A DNA stretch of 64,000 nucleotides from Encephalitozoon hellem ATCC 50504 (Eukaryota; Microsporidia; Unikaryonidae). A program made the translations under genes and the position numbers. This document shows, piece after piece, positions 56,371 through 64,000 of this stretch (position 1 is its first letter; the number at the start of each line of letters is the position of its first letter). The stretch covers positions 62,001 to 126,000 of the forward strand of contig NC_018479.1 in the NCBI RefSeq assembly GCF_000277815.2, written 5' to 3'. The notes beneath the pieces were generated by a model, which saw nothing but the letters and a program-made list of their open reading frames with translations, did not search any database and was not told where the DNA came from.

Positions 56371-57975
56371 ATGTATTACGAAGCTCTGATCAACCCATAT
56401 ATGAATTTTTTTAAGGAAGGAGAGAGATTGAAGGCGATTTTTGATAACTTAGTGAAGCAGCATAAGAAGAGTAAGAGGAGGGTTGTTGATAACAAGAATG
56501 TAAGCAAGGAAATGGTGCAGGAGTACGAGGAGAATAGATTGAGGCTGACGCATTTTTTCAAAATGCACTCTAGGTTTATTAGGCCAAGGAAGAATAGTGT
56601 TGGGATATTTTCCATAGACGATTTTGTCAAAGCCAGGACTGAGGCGGTGATGCTTTCGTCGAAGGAAGGACTGGGTACGGAGGAGAGGGCTAGGATGGGA
56701 TTTTCTGTGGGGATGCCTATGGACTGGAACAGAATGAATGACAGAGTTGCCGTGAACTATGGGATGCCTGGAGGAGGGCCACTATATATGCCGGGCGTGA
56801 TTCCTGATGGAAGGTGGGGAGTACCTATGGAGCAAGGAATGCCTATATGGATGGGGCCTATGGGACAGCCGATTATAAGAGGCCAGGAAAGGGCATCCTT
56901 ATGGAATCCCATGCCTTTTCCTAGACAGAGCGAAGGCGTTGGGGGATTTCATGGGGTCCAGCCTCATGGAGTGGAGTACCGAGGCTTCAATGGAGTTTAC
57001 GGCGGCTATGGGATGTATATGGAGCCGAGATTGAGGGACAATGGGCAACACGTGGGGCTTGGCATGGAGGAGGGTAACGTTTATGGCATGTACGGTGGAT
57101 TTCCCAGTGGATGCGAAAGAAATAGGTTTGGAGAAAGATACAGAGTGGCGGGAAAGACGGTTGTGTCTCCCAAGACAGGGTTTTCATATATCTCGGATGA
57201 AAGAGGAGTGAGTGGAGCGAGACAGCCAACGAATTGGGTTGGGGGAGGCCAATTGTATAGCACAAGTAGGAAGAAGGAAGAGGCCATGATGTCGCACCAC
57301 ACAGTTTCTCCAGGGAATCTGAGCTATATAAACGGTATAGCGCCAGAAGTATGTAGAGGAAATAGCTTTGCAACAACGTGTTCGCTATATCCTGAGGTGC
57401 CTGGAAAAAGGAGGTGTTCTGCACAACATCCCCAAAGCCCTACGAATAGAGGGGAGGTTGGGAGAGAAGCAGTAGAAAAAGTTCCTGAGGATAGGATCTT
57501 GGATGAGATAATGGTGGGATCTGACTGCCTGGAGAAAGGTGAGATGTATTCTTGTAATCTGGAAGACCTCTGGCGGCTGGATATACTTCTAGGGCCAGAG
57601 AAAGAGCAGGGATGTGATGGGATTGAAAAGAACGAAATAGAGCTTCCAAAAGATTTGCAGAATAACAACGGGAGAGACCCCAATGGCGAGCTCTGTAATG
57701 TAAATAGAAATGCAGGCTCCGATGTGAAAACAATAGAGGAGTTAATTGGATGTAAGGATATCGACAAAGATGTAAAGGCATTTATCTATGAGCTTTGCGA
57801 TGGGTTTGTTGACCATATCATCCACATGTCGTGTGCATTGGCCTACCACAGGAAGAAGGACGTTGTCGAGTTGTGTGATGTCAAGTTAGCGCTGAAGACA
57901 GAAGTCGGAATCGAGGTTCCTGAAGATGATGAGGATCTAAAGAATGTGTCCACCGAGAGCAAAGAAAAGAGGTAG
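56371..57975 (+). CDS. TAF12: TFIID subunit TAF12 with long Gly/Met-rich N-terminus
   Basis: 534 aa. Only about residues 455-520 are recognisable: a TAF12-type histone fold (TIEELIGCKDIDKDVKAFI ... DGFVDHIIHMSCALAYHRKK ... VVELCDVKLALKTEV). TAF12 pairs with TAF4 in TFIID and SAGA. Before it lie a basic N-terminal helix region (1-90) and a long Gly-, Met-, Pro- and aromatic-rich stretch (about 110-260, for example YGMPGGGPLYMPGVIP and MGPMGQP), likely disordered. With TAF1 nearby, two TFIID subunits share the window. The N-terminal stretch has no known equivalent. Confidence 0.8.
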   Translation: MYYEALINPYMNFFKEGERLKAIFDNLVKQHKKSKRRVVDNKNVSKEMVQEYEENRLRLTHFFKMHSRFIRPRKNSVGIFSIDDFVKARTEAVMLSSKEGLGTEERARMGFSVGMPMDWNRMNDRVAVNYGMPGGGPLYMPGVIPDGRWGVPMEQGMPIWMGPMGQPIIRGQERASLWNPMPFPRQSEGVGGFHGVQPHGVEYRGFNGVYGGYGMYMEPRLRDNGQHVGLGMEEGNVYGMYGGFPSGCERNRFGERYRVAGKTVVSPKTGFSYISDERGVSGARQPTNWVGGGQLYSTSRKKEEAMMSHHTVSPGNLSYINGIAPEVCRGNSFATTCSLYPEVPGKRRCSAQHPQSPTNRGEVGREAVEKVPEDRILDEIMVGSDCLEKGEMYSCNLEDLWRLDILLGPEKEQGCDGIEKNEIELPKDLQNNNGRDPNGELCNVNRNAGSDVKTIEELIGCKDIDKDVKAFIYELCDGFVDHIIHMSCALAYHRKKDVVELCDVKLALKTEVGIEVPEDDEDLKNVSTESKEKR

Positions 57976-58082
57976 ATATGGATGGAGAATAAAGTGGGGA
58001 AAAGAGCCGGAGCCGGAGAGATGTTTACCCTGGGCAGGGGTATATTTTGTTTGCAAAAAGTTTTAGCCCCCTATTTTAGAAG

Positions 58083-58559
58083 ATGGCAACAACTAATGGT
58101 AAGAATAGCAGGCTAGCAATTGAGATGGAGACGATGGCAAAAGACCCTCCACCGGGATGCAGTGCAAGCCCAATAAGCCCCAACGAACTAGACAAGTGGA
58201 TTGCGGTGATTACTGGGCCGCCGGGGTCTGTATACGAGGACGGGATATTTGAGCTTCTGATAGTCTTTCCCCCATTCTATCCATTCAGCCCACCGAAGGT
58301 GACGTTCAAGACAAGGATATTCCATTGCAACATATTTGAGAAGAACATATGCCTGGATATCCTGAAAGATCAATGGAGTCCGGCTCTAACAATAGATAAG
58401 ATCCTTTTGTCCATAGTTTCATTATTACAAGATCCAAACTCTGATGATCCTCTGAACAAGGAAGCTGCAGATTTGTACCGAAACAACAGAGCAGAGTATA
58501 ACAGGAAGGCCAAGGAGTGGGTACGGCTTCATGCCTCCAAGCACAAGTCTGAGGAGTAG
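58083..58559 (+). CDS. UBC4: Ubiquitin-conjugating enzyme E2, Ubc4/5 type
   Basis: 158 aa, near the family length of 147-150. Carries ubiquitin as a thioester to E3 ligases. Active-site Cys90 lies in IFEKNICLDILKDQWSPALT; the catalytic Asn is kept in HCN (82-83), and the FPPFYPFSPPKV loop is normal. The C-terminal half (LLSIVSLLQDPNSDDPLNKE) is nearly canonical for Ubc4/5. The first ten residues are a short extension. The ATG follows AGCCCCCTATTTTAGAAG. Confidence 0.93.
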   Translation: MATTNGKNSRLAIEMETMAKDPPPGCSASPISPNELDKWIAVITGPPGSVYEDGIFELLIVFPPFYPFSPPKVTFKTRIFHCNIFEKNICLDILKDQWSPALTIDKILLSIVSLLQDPNSDDPLNKEAADLYRNNRAEYNRKAKEWVRLHASKHKSEE

Positions 58560-58615
58560 GAGGGTTCCTAATAGAACAGATGGCTCTGTTATATTAAATT
58601 GTTCTGGTTACTTCC

Positions 58616-59221
58616 ATGTACGTCTTTGTGCTTATATTGAAAGGGGAGAAATCTTTGCCTGAAAACGTCCCTATGATTTTCGGAGAGGCAGGGTCATATC
58701 TCCTCGAGGATCTCAAGTCGAGTTTCCTCAAGCCTTACAGGCACGCGGAGGTGAAGGCATTGCAAGGCGAGAACGGGTATCTGGACTCAAAAATGGAGGA
58801 GGTCAGAAGACTAGCTGGAGAAGGAATATCCGAGGAGCTTTCTGTGAACTATGTCATGATAAAATACTTCAAGGAGCGAAACGAAAGGATACTCAGGAGC
58901 TACAAGCTCCACCGGTCCCTATGTCTTTTCGAGGACTTCTTCTCTTCTAAGAAAACCTCTGGCACTCTTTCCTCCGAGGAGGAGGAATACATGGAGAGAT
59001 ACCATGGGATTCTTAGAGAGTACCTCGAGCCTTTCAGACATATCGATTTCGCAATGGAAATGCCTCCGATACAGTTCTTCGTGCAAATAGTCACGCTGGA
59101 AGATTGCGGAATAGTGATGGACGAAGGAAACCTTATAGAGCTCAAAAAAGACAGAATATATTTCATTAAGAAAAGCATTGTTTCCCATTTGATTGGAAGC
59201 GGGCTTGTGCGCATCATTTAA
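58616..59221 (+). CDS. PSF1: GINS complex subunit Psf1
   Basis: 201 aa, matching the family length (about 200). GINS joins Cdc45 and Mcm2-7 in the replicative helicase. The helical A domain includes NERILRSYKLHRSLCLFEDFF near 80-100 and LSSEEEEYMERYHGILREYLE. Then comes the MPPIQFFVQIVTLEDCGIV strand block and a C-terminal B domain (LIELKKDRIYFIKKSIVSHLI). The A-before-B order distinguishes Psf1 and Sld5-type layouts; the sequence resembles Psf1 more. No CCC run lies before the ATG. Confidence 0.85.
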   Translation: MYVFVLILKGEKSLPENVPMIFGEAGSYLLEDLKSSFLKPYRHAEVKALQGENGYLDSKMEEVRRLAGEGISEELSVNYVMIKYFKERNERILRSYKLHRSLCLFEDFFSSKKTSGTLSSEEEEYMERYHGILREYLEPFRHIDFAMEMPPIQFFVQIVTLEDCGIVMDEGNLIELKKDRIYFIKKSIVSHLIGSGLVRII

Positions 59222-59242
59222 TAAATCGGCCCATGCAAACAT

Positions 59243-59743
59243 TTATTTAGATCTTTCGTTTATCTTCTCTCCAATAATCTTCATCGCCTCTTCAAGTGTG
59301 ATTCCTCCTTCCTCTTCTCCAACAGTGTAGTATCCTTCTCCAAAGATGTCCTCCAGTTCCTCCCTTACAACCCCAAATATCTCACACTCCACATTCTCCT
59401 TGATCTTGCCCTCGTCGTATCCCCTCTCCTTGAGCCTTCTGTAGAGAACCTCAACAGGTGCAGTCAGCAAAAATATCAGGTCAAAGGTCGTTTTCTCCAC
59501 CACTGTACAGCTATGGGTGTCGATGACATACGCCTCCTTCCCAAAAACATTTTTTTCTAGAGACTCTCTCACAACCTCGTCATCGAACAGAAGTGACTTG
59601 TATACTTCGCTGTACTCCTCATACAGGTTGTTTTCTTCTATGTACTTGCTCATCTCGATGTGCGGAATCTTGAATCTCTCTGATATGCACGACGAAAACG
59701 TTGTCTTTCCAACGCCGGGTGTCCCAGTAACCAGAATCTTCAT
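59243..59743 (-). CDS. FAP7: Adenylate kinase isoenzyme 6 / Fap7
   Basis: 166 aa (yeast 197). A P-loop ATPase that helps final 40S maturation and has adenylate kinase activity. The Walker A is TGTPGVGKTT (residues 6-15). A lid-like block RRLKERGYDEGKIKENVECEIF, including the RGY and KIxxN features, is specific to AK6/Fap7. The open frame starts at TTG 59767; the ATG at 59743 matches the family start (MKILVTGTPG). Converges with PSF1 across 21 bp. Confidence 0.92.
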   Translation of the reverse strand: MKILVTGTPGVGKTTFSSCISERFKIPHIEMSKYIEENNLYEEYSEVYKSLLFDDEVVRESLEKNVFGKEAYVIDTHSCTVVEKTTFDLIFLLTAPVEVLYRRLKERGYDEGKIKENVECEIFGVVREELEDIFGEGYYTVGEEEGGITLEEAMKIIGEKINERSK

Positions 59744-59773
59744 TAAGAGGTGTCTAGAGACGATCAAATAAAT

Positions 59774-61033
59774 TCAGCCTTTAATCCTTGATTCTACAAA
59801 ATCCTTGAACCAGATCTCCTCTTCAAACCCCTCGCAGAACCTTCTCACTATATTTCCGGCTCCCTTCGCATCAAGCATGTTCAAGAGATAGAAAGATCTA
59901 TACACCTCAAACACACTGTCTCCAGATGGAAGGCAAAGCCTGTTTCTTCCAAAGCCCTTGAACCCTTCGAGGAACTCGTTATGTATCGGCGTTCCCTTGA
60001 TCCTGTCGTTGAGTATTACACATAGAAGCTTCATTGGAATCTCATGGCTGAAGCCTTTTACTCCTGAGAACTTCGAAAGAATCTTAAAAGACATCTCGAA
60101 GTCTCCGTTCCTGAAAGAAGACATCCCGAACTCCTGCAGCACTTCTTGCTCAACCTTCCCTTCCCCAACAGTGCCTTCTATCGATTTGTAGTACTCCCTT
60201 GACTCCTTGTATCCCCGAACCCTATCAATATAAAGAAGCCTGAATAGGGGGTGGGCAGTTTCCACTGCCCTTCCCAGCTTAAAAAACTCAAACTGCAGGA
60301 CTCTCCCCTCAACAGCCTCTCTGTCAATAGCTGAGAGCCTCTTAAGCAAGTTGCCGTAGGGTGCAATCTTGGAAGAATCAAGAGTTTCATATAGAGCTTC
60401 GAGATAGAAATCAATGTTCTCCAGGAGAACACTTCTCGCCGCATTCTCCTCTCCATCTGTCAGACAATCAAGCAGCTCGTTTATTGTCTTCATAATTTCC
60501 ACTCCGTCCTTAGACTTCACGTAAACTGACAGGAGAGTTATCAAGGCCTTGGCCTTCATTGCTACATCCCTTGTACTGTCCTTAAACTCCCTCAGCTCTT
60601 TCTTCCGCATCTCAGTATCCTTGATCACCAGTATCTTGCTTAGATCCCTGGATATCTCCTCCTCATCCTTCTTGCTCTCCTGGCTCATCTGGATCTCCTC
60701 CTTAGACTCGTACTTCGACAGCAATTCATCAATGGCCTTCCTGTGCGATTTGGTGTATGCTTTTGGAGACGTCAAAAACTTCTTCAAAAATGGAGGAAGG
60801 TCTTTGCCAAAATGATTCTCTACCTTCCTTACATCGGCAAGCATCTTCTTCAGCTGCTTGTCAAAAACCTTCTGGTTCTCTTCCTCCTCAAGCTCCATCA
60901 CCCTGCACTGCAGATCATAGAGTCTTTTCTCCTTCTTGCTCTGCCTCTCCGACTCCTCATACACCTTTTCCTTTACCTTGGTCTTATTGCTTTCCTCCCT
61001 CTCTTCATCAACCGACTCAAAAAATCTCGACAT
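59774..61033 (-). CDS. NIP1: eIF3c (Nip1), strongly shortened
   Basis: 419 aa against 812 in yeast. A core subunit of the eIF3 scanning-initiation scaffold. The start MSRFFESVDEE is the eIF3c signature (MSRFF then acidic residues). The N-terminal part is Glu/Lys-rich; a helical region then runs to the end, including RLLYIDRVRGYKESREYY and PMKLLCVILNDRIKG. The usual long C-terminal PCI region is largely missing. The ATG at 61033 follows ATCCCCTG; ATG at 61051 and a TTG at 61057 add only a few residues. The identity is solid at the N-terminus, less so later. Confidence 0.75.
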   Translation of the reverse strand: MSRFFESVDEEREESNKTKVKEKVYEESERQSKKEKRLYDLQCRVMELEEEENQKVFDKQLKKMLADVRKVENHFGKDLPPFLKKFLTSPKAYTKSHRKAIDELLSKYESKEEIQMSQESKKDEEEISRDLSKILVIKDTEMRKKELREFKDSTRDVAMKAKALITLLSVYVKSKDGVEIMKTINELLDCLTDGEENAARSVLLENIDFYLEALYETLDSSKIAPYGNLLKRLSAIDREAVEGRVLQFEFFKLGRAVETAHPLFRLLYIDRVRGYKESREYYKSIEGTVGEGKVEQEVLQEFGMSSFRNGDFEMSFKILSKFSGVKGFSHEIPMKLLCVILNDRIKGTPIHNEFLEGFKGFGRNRLCLPSGDSVFEVYRSFYLLNMLDAKGAGNIVRRFCEGFEEEIWFKDFVESRIKG

Positions 61034-61115
61034 CAGGGGATCAGCTGACATCCTCAAAATCTTGCCAAGACACTAAATTCTCCAGAACTTTGTATTTATT
61101 TTACACATCTACCCA

Positions 61116-61991
61116 CTATAAATACTCCCAGTTCCCGTCCACAATCCCTTCCTTCATCCAAAAATCAAGGGATCTGGCGTTCCTCGTCAAAAGATCATTA
61201 AGCTGCACAAATGATACAACCAGATCTCTTCCATTTATCTGGATCTCGGCATGCGAAAGCGGATGAAACAATTCTATGCATACATCCGGGCTCAGGCATA
61301 TCCTGTCCTTGAGCTGAGGGAAGAGCCTTAGGGCATCCTCGCACCTGTCCTCGTCCTCACACCAGTAGGAGGAAGTAATAATACGCCCTTCCAGAGAAAT
61401 GCTCTTCGAGAGCTCCTCAAAAAGCTCAAGATCCCTCTCAATAATGTCAAAGCACTGCAGATTCTTGTGGAGTCTATCTCTGAGCGCCTTCAGGATCTTC
61501 CTCTTTGGGGGCTGCTGGAGAACCAGAGACTTCACAAAGTACCTCTTGTACTTCTCCAGAAGGTCAGGCATAAGATCAAGAAAAAAGCTTAATATGTCGG
61601 ACGTCTTCAGCCCGGGATACCATGAAAAGAGCTCATCCTCTATCACATCCATGCTCTCTATATGGTCTACAATACACTCGAAGAGGTCGTTCCTCCTGGA
61701 AAGCTCCTCCTTGATCCTCTCGAGCTTCCTGACTATTTTCTTGTTGATGTTCCTGAACGACTCAGAAACTGCAAACAGAATGTTTCTTGTGCTCATGCCT
61801 CTTATTTTCAAGCTAAGCACCCCGGGCCTTGTGTTCCTCCTCATAGGCTCAGAGATGCCCATCGCAACAAGATTTGGAACATAGGAGATCCTTTTGTTCT
61901 TGAGGCTCTCCTTGCATGCTGCCTCCATTGATTCCTTGTCGAACTTCTTCATCCTTCTTACAATTTCTCTATCTCTTTCGATTTCCTCCAT
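61116..61991 (-). CDS. Hypothetical protein
   Basis: 291 aa from the ATG at 61991, which follows TTTGGG, with TATAAA about 15 nt further upstream. An in-frame ATG at 62030 would add 13 residues. The protein is basic-to-neutral, helical, with many charged runs (EIERDREIVRRMKK) and a C-terminal portion with paired Cys (SSYWCEDEDRCEDALRL near 225). No membrane segment and no motif I can name. It lies between eIF3c and RPL28 on the same strand. The family is unrecognised. Confidence 0.65.
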   Translation of the reverse strand: MEEIERDREIVRRMKKFDKESMEAACKESLKNKRISYVPNLVAMGISEPMRRNTRPGVLSLKIRGMSTRNILFAVSESFRNINKKIVRKLERIKEELSRRNDLFECIVDHIESMDVIEDELFSWYPGLKTSDILSFFLDLMPDLLEKYKRYFVKSLVLQQPPKRKILKALRDRLHKNLQCFDIIERDLELFEELSKSISLEGRIITSSYWCEDEDRCEDALRLFPQLKDRICLSPDVCIELFHPLSHAEIQINGRDLVVSFVQLNDLLTRNARSLDFWMKEGIVDGNWEYL

Positions 61992-62116
61992 CCCAAACAA
62001 AGAATTTATAGGACCGATCAAACTCGTCATTTTTCACTTGTTTTAGATGACAGTAAACTTTGAGGGCTGAAGACATCAAAAAACGGAAACATACCGACTT
62101 GTCAAAAGGAGACAGT

Positions 62117-62587
62117 TTAATAAGTAATTATCCACTTCCCTCCAACCCGTGTGATCTCTTCCTTTGCTGATGGTGTGAAATATCTAGCCTTGACAACTAT
62201 CGGCCTCTCCAAAGGCAACTTTCCCCCAACCACAACATGATATCCAAACTCCCTGACATCGATAACAGGTACCTTATCGGCATTGTCTAGGAACTCGTAT
62301 CTCTGCTCCTTCGGGATCATCCCCCATAGCCTTGCAGAGCTGATCGGGCGCGCGTACTCAGAGTTCTCCTTTCTGTGGTAGACCCTCATTCCTCTCTTTC
62401 CATGGTAGTCCGGGTGGAATCTTGTGAAAAGAGTCTTCATGTGGCTGAACCCTCCAGCAAGCCCACGGCCCCCAGAGTGCTTTCTGTGCTTCCCCACACG
62501 CCCATATCCATGCGATACATGACCACGCAGCTTCCTAGTCTTTTTAACATGCTCTGCCTTTAAATTAGCTCATACACCACTTACCAT
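62117..62587 (-). CDS. RPL28: Ribosomal protein uL15 (L27a/RPL28), two exons
   Basis: Exon 1 is only the ATG (62587-62585); exon 2 is 62557-62117. Joined they code 147 aa (yeast 149): [20 protein letters not shown], then the [18 protein letters not shown] block and the C-terminal [15 protein letters not shown]. Without splicing the frame would start only at an internal codon and lose the N-terminus. ATG follows TATCCCTGAA with AAATTTT further up. The intron right after the ATG is the usual pattern for ribosomal protein genes in this genus. Confidence 0.95.
62558..62584 (-). other. Spliceosomal intron of RPL28 (27 nt)
   Basis: In transcript direction it starts GTAAGTGGTG and ends GCTAATTTAAAG. 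Removal joins ATG directly to GCAGAGCAT, restoring the conserved uL15 N-terminus. Compare the two introns at 38711-38735 and 38531-38553, which share the donor and the AATT(T/C)-AAG acceptor. Confidence 0.92.
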
Positions 62588-62733
62588 TTCAGGGATAAAA
62601 TTTTTCCTTGCTCAAGTATAAGCAGCCTGATGCTTTCGCCATGCTGAATGCTACTATGCAACCGCTAGGCTGGTGCATGATGCAAGATGTGAAACTGCTG
62701 TTTGAGCAGGGTTCAAAAGCAGTGTAAGAGTAG
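62588..62733. promoter_or_regulatory. Hairpin-rich divergent spacer
   Basis: The 146 bp between the RPL28 and kinesin starts. The RPL28 side has TATCCCTGAA and AAATTTT. Toward kinesin there are three consecutive inverted repeats: CAGCCT/AGGCTG (62623-62628 with 62667-62672), TGCAT/ATGCA (about 62674-62684) and CTGCT/AGCAG (62695-62699 with 62705-62709). This could be promoter structure or a small RNA; no conserved RNA boxes were found. Confidence 0.35.
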
Positions 62734-64000
62734 ATGGGAATGCACTCCACACACAAGAAGATCAAGGTCAGCATAAGGATAAGGCCTGCAGCAGGGGGCG
62801 GCGAGGTATGGAAGACATCTGAGGACGGCCTGTGGCATGTCCACGGACAGAAAAAGGTGAGGTACAACGGATTCAGAAGTATCCTGACAAACATGACAAA
62901 TGCAGAGGTCTATAAGGTGTGTGTAAGGGAGGAGATCCAGAAGTTTCTGAACGAAGAGAACTGTACGGTGTTTGCATACGGGCAGACTGGCTCAGGAAAA
63001 ACATACACAATGCTTGGAGGGGACGAGGAAGGGATTATAAAGCTAGCCATAAGGGATATCCTGGATAGAAGGCCTGTGGGGATATCGTACTTGGAGATCT
63101 ACAACGAAAAGCTCTTTGATCTTTCAAACAACAACGAGGTCCAGATGTTCAGTGTTGAGAAGAGGAATGTGATTTCGAACCTGTGGGTTGAGTATGTGGA
63201 TAAGTGGGAGGATGTTGTGTCTTTTATTGAGCGGTGCGAGAAGAATAGGAAGTTTGGGACGACGGAGTTCAACACAAAGAGCAGCAGGTCGCATACTGTG
63301 GTCCAGGTCACATACAGCAGTAACAACAGAGTTAGGACACTGAACATGATAGACCTTGCTGGGAGTGAAAGGGCAAGCAGGTCGACGGACAGAAGGAAGG
63401 AGGGGTCGTTTATCAATAGAAGTCTCCTTGCGCTCTGCACGATTGTCAACAATATAGGGAATGGGAAGTACTTGGGGTTTCGAGACTCAAAGCTGACACG
63501 GGTACTTCAGCCGTCGCTGGACGGACGTACGAATCTTGTTGCAATCTGCACTCTGTCGCCTCACGAGGATTGCATTGAGGAGTCTGTGAGCACGCTAAAG
63601 TTTGCAGCCAGGCTATGCAATCTTGAGCTGAAGATTGAGGAGACACTGATACCCGACGAGAATCCAAGGTATGCCGGAGACATGCCGGGAAACGATTTCC
63701 GGCGCGGACTGAAACACAGATGCTGCAATAGGTTTCACTCTGAGGCTGGTAAAGATGTAAGAAGCATTTTGGAGAGAATGGAGTCCATGGCTCTTGAGAA
63801 ATGTCTTGGGCCTTATGAATCACCGAGGGTCAAAGGCCCGGAGGGAAGGGCTAGGGACGATAAGGTGTGTGACGAAAAGGATTCTATATCCAGGACGCTT
63901 GGCGCCTTTGGGTCGATGATTATGGAGAATCTTCAATGCAAGATTGAGCTTATGGAAGAATTGAATGCAATCAATAACGATAGAATACATTTATTGGAGA
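62734..64000 (+). CDS. Kinesin motor protein, 3' end cut by window
   Basis: At least 422 codons, open through the window end. A motor domain occupies about residues 9-315: KKIKVSIRIRP at the start, P-loop FAYGQTGSGKTYTM near 91-104, switch I NTKSSRSHTVVQV, switch II DLAGSERAS, and FRDSKLTRVLQPSLDG. STLKFAARLCNLELKIEE ends the motor. An N-terminal motor without extension and the form of the neck suggest a kinesin-7 (CENP-E/Kip2-like), but family assignment by eye is uncertain. The tail visible so far is charged, with a possible coiled coil beginning at the end. The start could also be the ATG at 62740. Confidence 0.9.
   Translation, partial: MGMHSTHKKIKVSIRIRPAAGGGEVWKTSEDGLWHVHGQKKVRYNGFRSILTNMTNAEVYKVCVREEIQKFLNEENCTVFAYGQTGSGKTYTMLGGDEEGIIKLAIRDILDRRPVGISYLEIYNEKLFDLSNNNEVQMFSVEKRNVISNLWVEYVDKWEDVVSFIERCEKNRKFGTTEFNTKSSRSHTVVQVTYSSNNRVRTLNMIDLAGSERASRSTDRRKEGSFINRSLLALCTIVNNIGNGKYLGFRDSKLTRVLQPSLDGRTNLVAICTLSPHEDCIEESVSTLKFAARLCNLELKIEETLIPDENPRYAGDMPGNDFRRGLKHRCCNRFHSEAGKDVRSILERMESMALEKCLGPYESPRVKGPEGRARDDKVCDEKDSISRTLGAFGSMIMENLQCKIELMEELNAINNDRIHLLE

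Noticed and set aside
62035..62080. GATGACA ... CTGA as a box C/D pair
   Set aside because: Box C is degenerate, the boxes are too close and no terminal stem forms.
62705..62725. GGTTCAAA resembling a tRNA T-loop
   Set aside because: Flanking bases do not form the 5-bp stem and there is no matching D-arm or anticodon arm.

Overview
The window looks like a chromosome-core segment of a microsporidian of the genus Encephalitozoon. Every gene is a eukaryotic nuclear gene. Coding sequence fills almost everything: spacers run from 4 to about 260 bp, and after annotation no gene-free stretch exceeds 300 bp. Proteins are often shorter than their fungal relatives. The only introns found are 23, 25 and 27 nt long, with GTAAGTG at the 5' end and a fused branch/acceptor motif such as CTAATTTAAAG at the 3' end. 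Most start codons are preceded within about 20 bp by a CCC or GGG run, the start-proximal signal described for this genus. No rRNA or tRNA gene, transposon, virus or CRISPR array was seen. From memory the MetAP2 gene of E. cuniculi lies on chromosome X, so the window may be the syntenic region of a congener; this needs a database check.

Layout: 1-7.5 kb holds a truncated unknown gene, RPA large subunit, PRP38, an importin-7/8-type karyopherin and CCT7. 7.6-17 kb is one cytoplasmic dynein heavy chain. 17-31 kb holds ESA1 (MYST acetyltransferase), NIP7, DHR1-like DEAH and SPB4-like DEAD ribosome-assembly helicases, eIF2B-epsilon, MSH6, an ankyrin-DHHC palmitoyltransferase, an unknown, and a degenerate RecA/Rad51-fold protein. 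31-44.8 kb holds a possible box C/D snoRNA, MetAP2 (the fumagillin target), TAF1, RFC5, an Ada3-like protein, RRP8, a two-intron membrane-protein gene not previously evident as one open frame, NDC80, fibrillarin, MAK16, LUC7, a leucine-rich protein and GOT1. 44.8-56.3 kb holds FAD glycerol-3-phosphate dehydrogenase, a TBC-like tail-anchored protein, then a 6.2 kb inverted duplication, then RNR1. 56.3-64 kb holds TAF12, a UBC4/5-type E2, GINS Psf1, Fap7, eIF3c, an unknown, intron-bearing RPL28 (uL15) and a kinesin cut by the window end.

The most unusual object is the inverted duplication. Two 1,935-bp arms (47768-49702 and 52040-53974) each carry a complete long-chain acyl-CoA synthetase gene and differ, as far as I could see, at a single base. 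They face away from a 2.3 kb spacer with the YSH1/CPSF73 gene. One copy begins at its own ATG. The other is fused in frame to a 64-codon leader that looks like a signal peptide plus the start of a secreted protein. The arms also have a strongly GC-rich third-codon composition unlike their neighbours.

By theme, the genes cover DNA replication and repair (RFA1, RFC5, PSF1, RNR1, MSH6, Rad51-like), transcription and chromatin (TAF1, TAF12, ESA1, Ada3-like), splicing and 3' processing (PRP38, LUC7, YSH1), ribosome assembly (NIP7, DHR1, SPB4, RRP8, NOP1, MAK16, FAP7), translation (eIF2B-epsilon, eIF3c, RPL28, MetAP2), motors and kinetochore (dynein, kinesin, NDC80) and membrane traffic or lipid metabolism. 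They are single-gene units in alternating orientation, not operons. Start codons were chosen as ATG; several longer open frames begin only at TTG or GTG and were trimmed.
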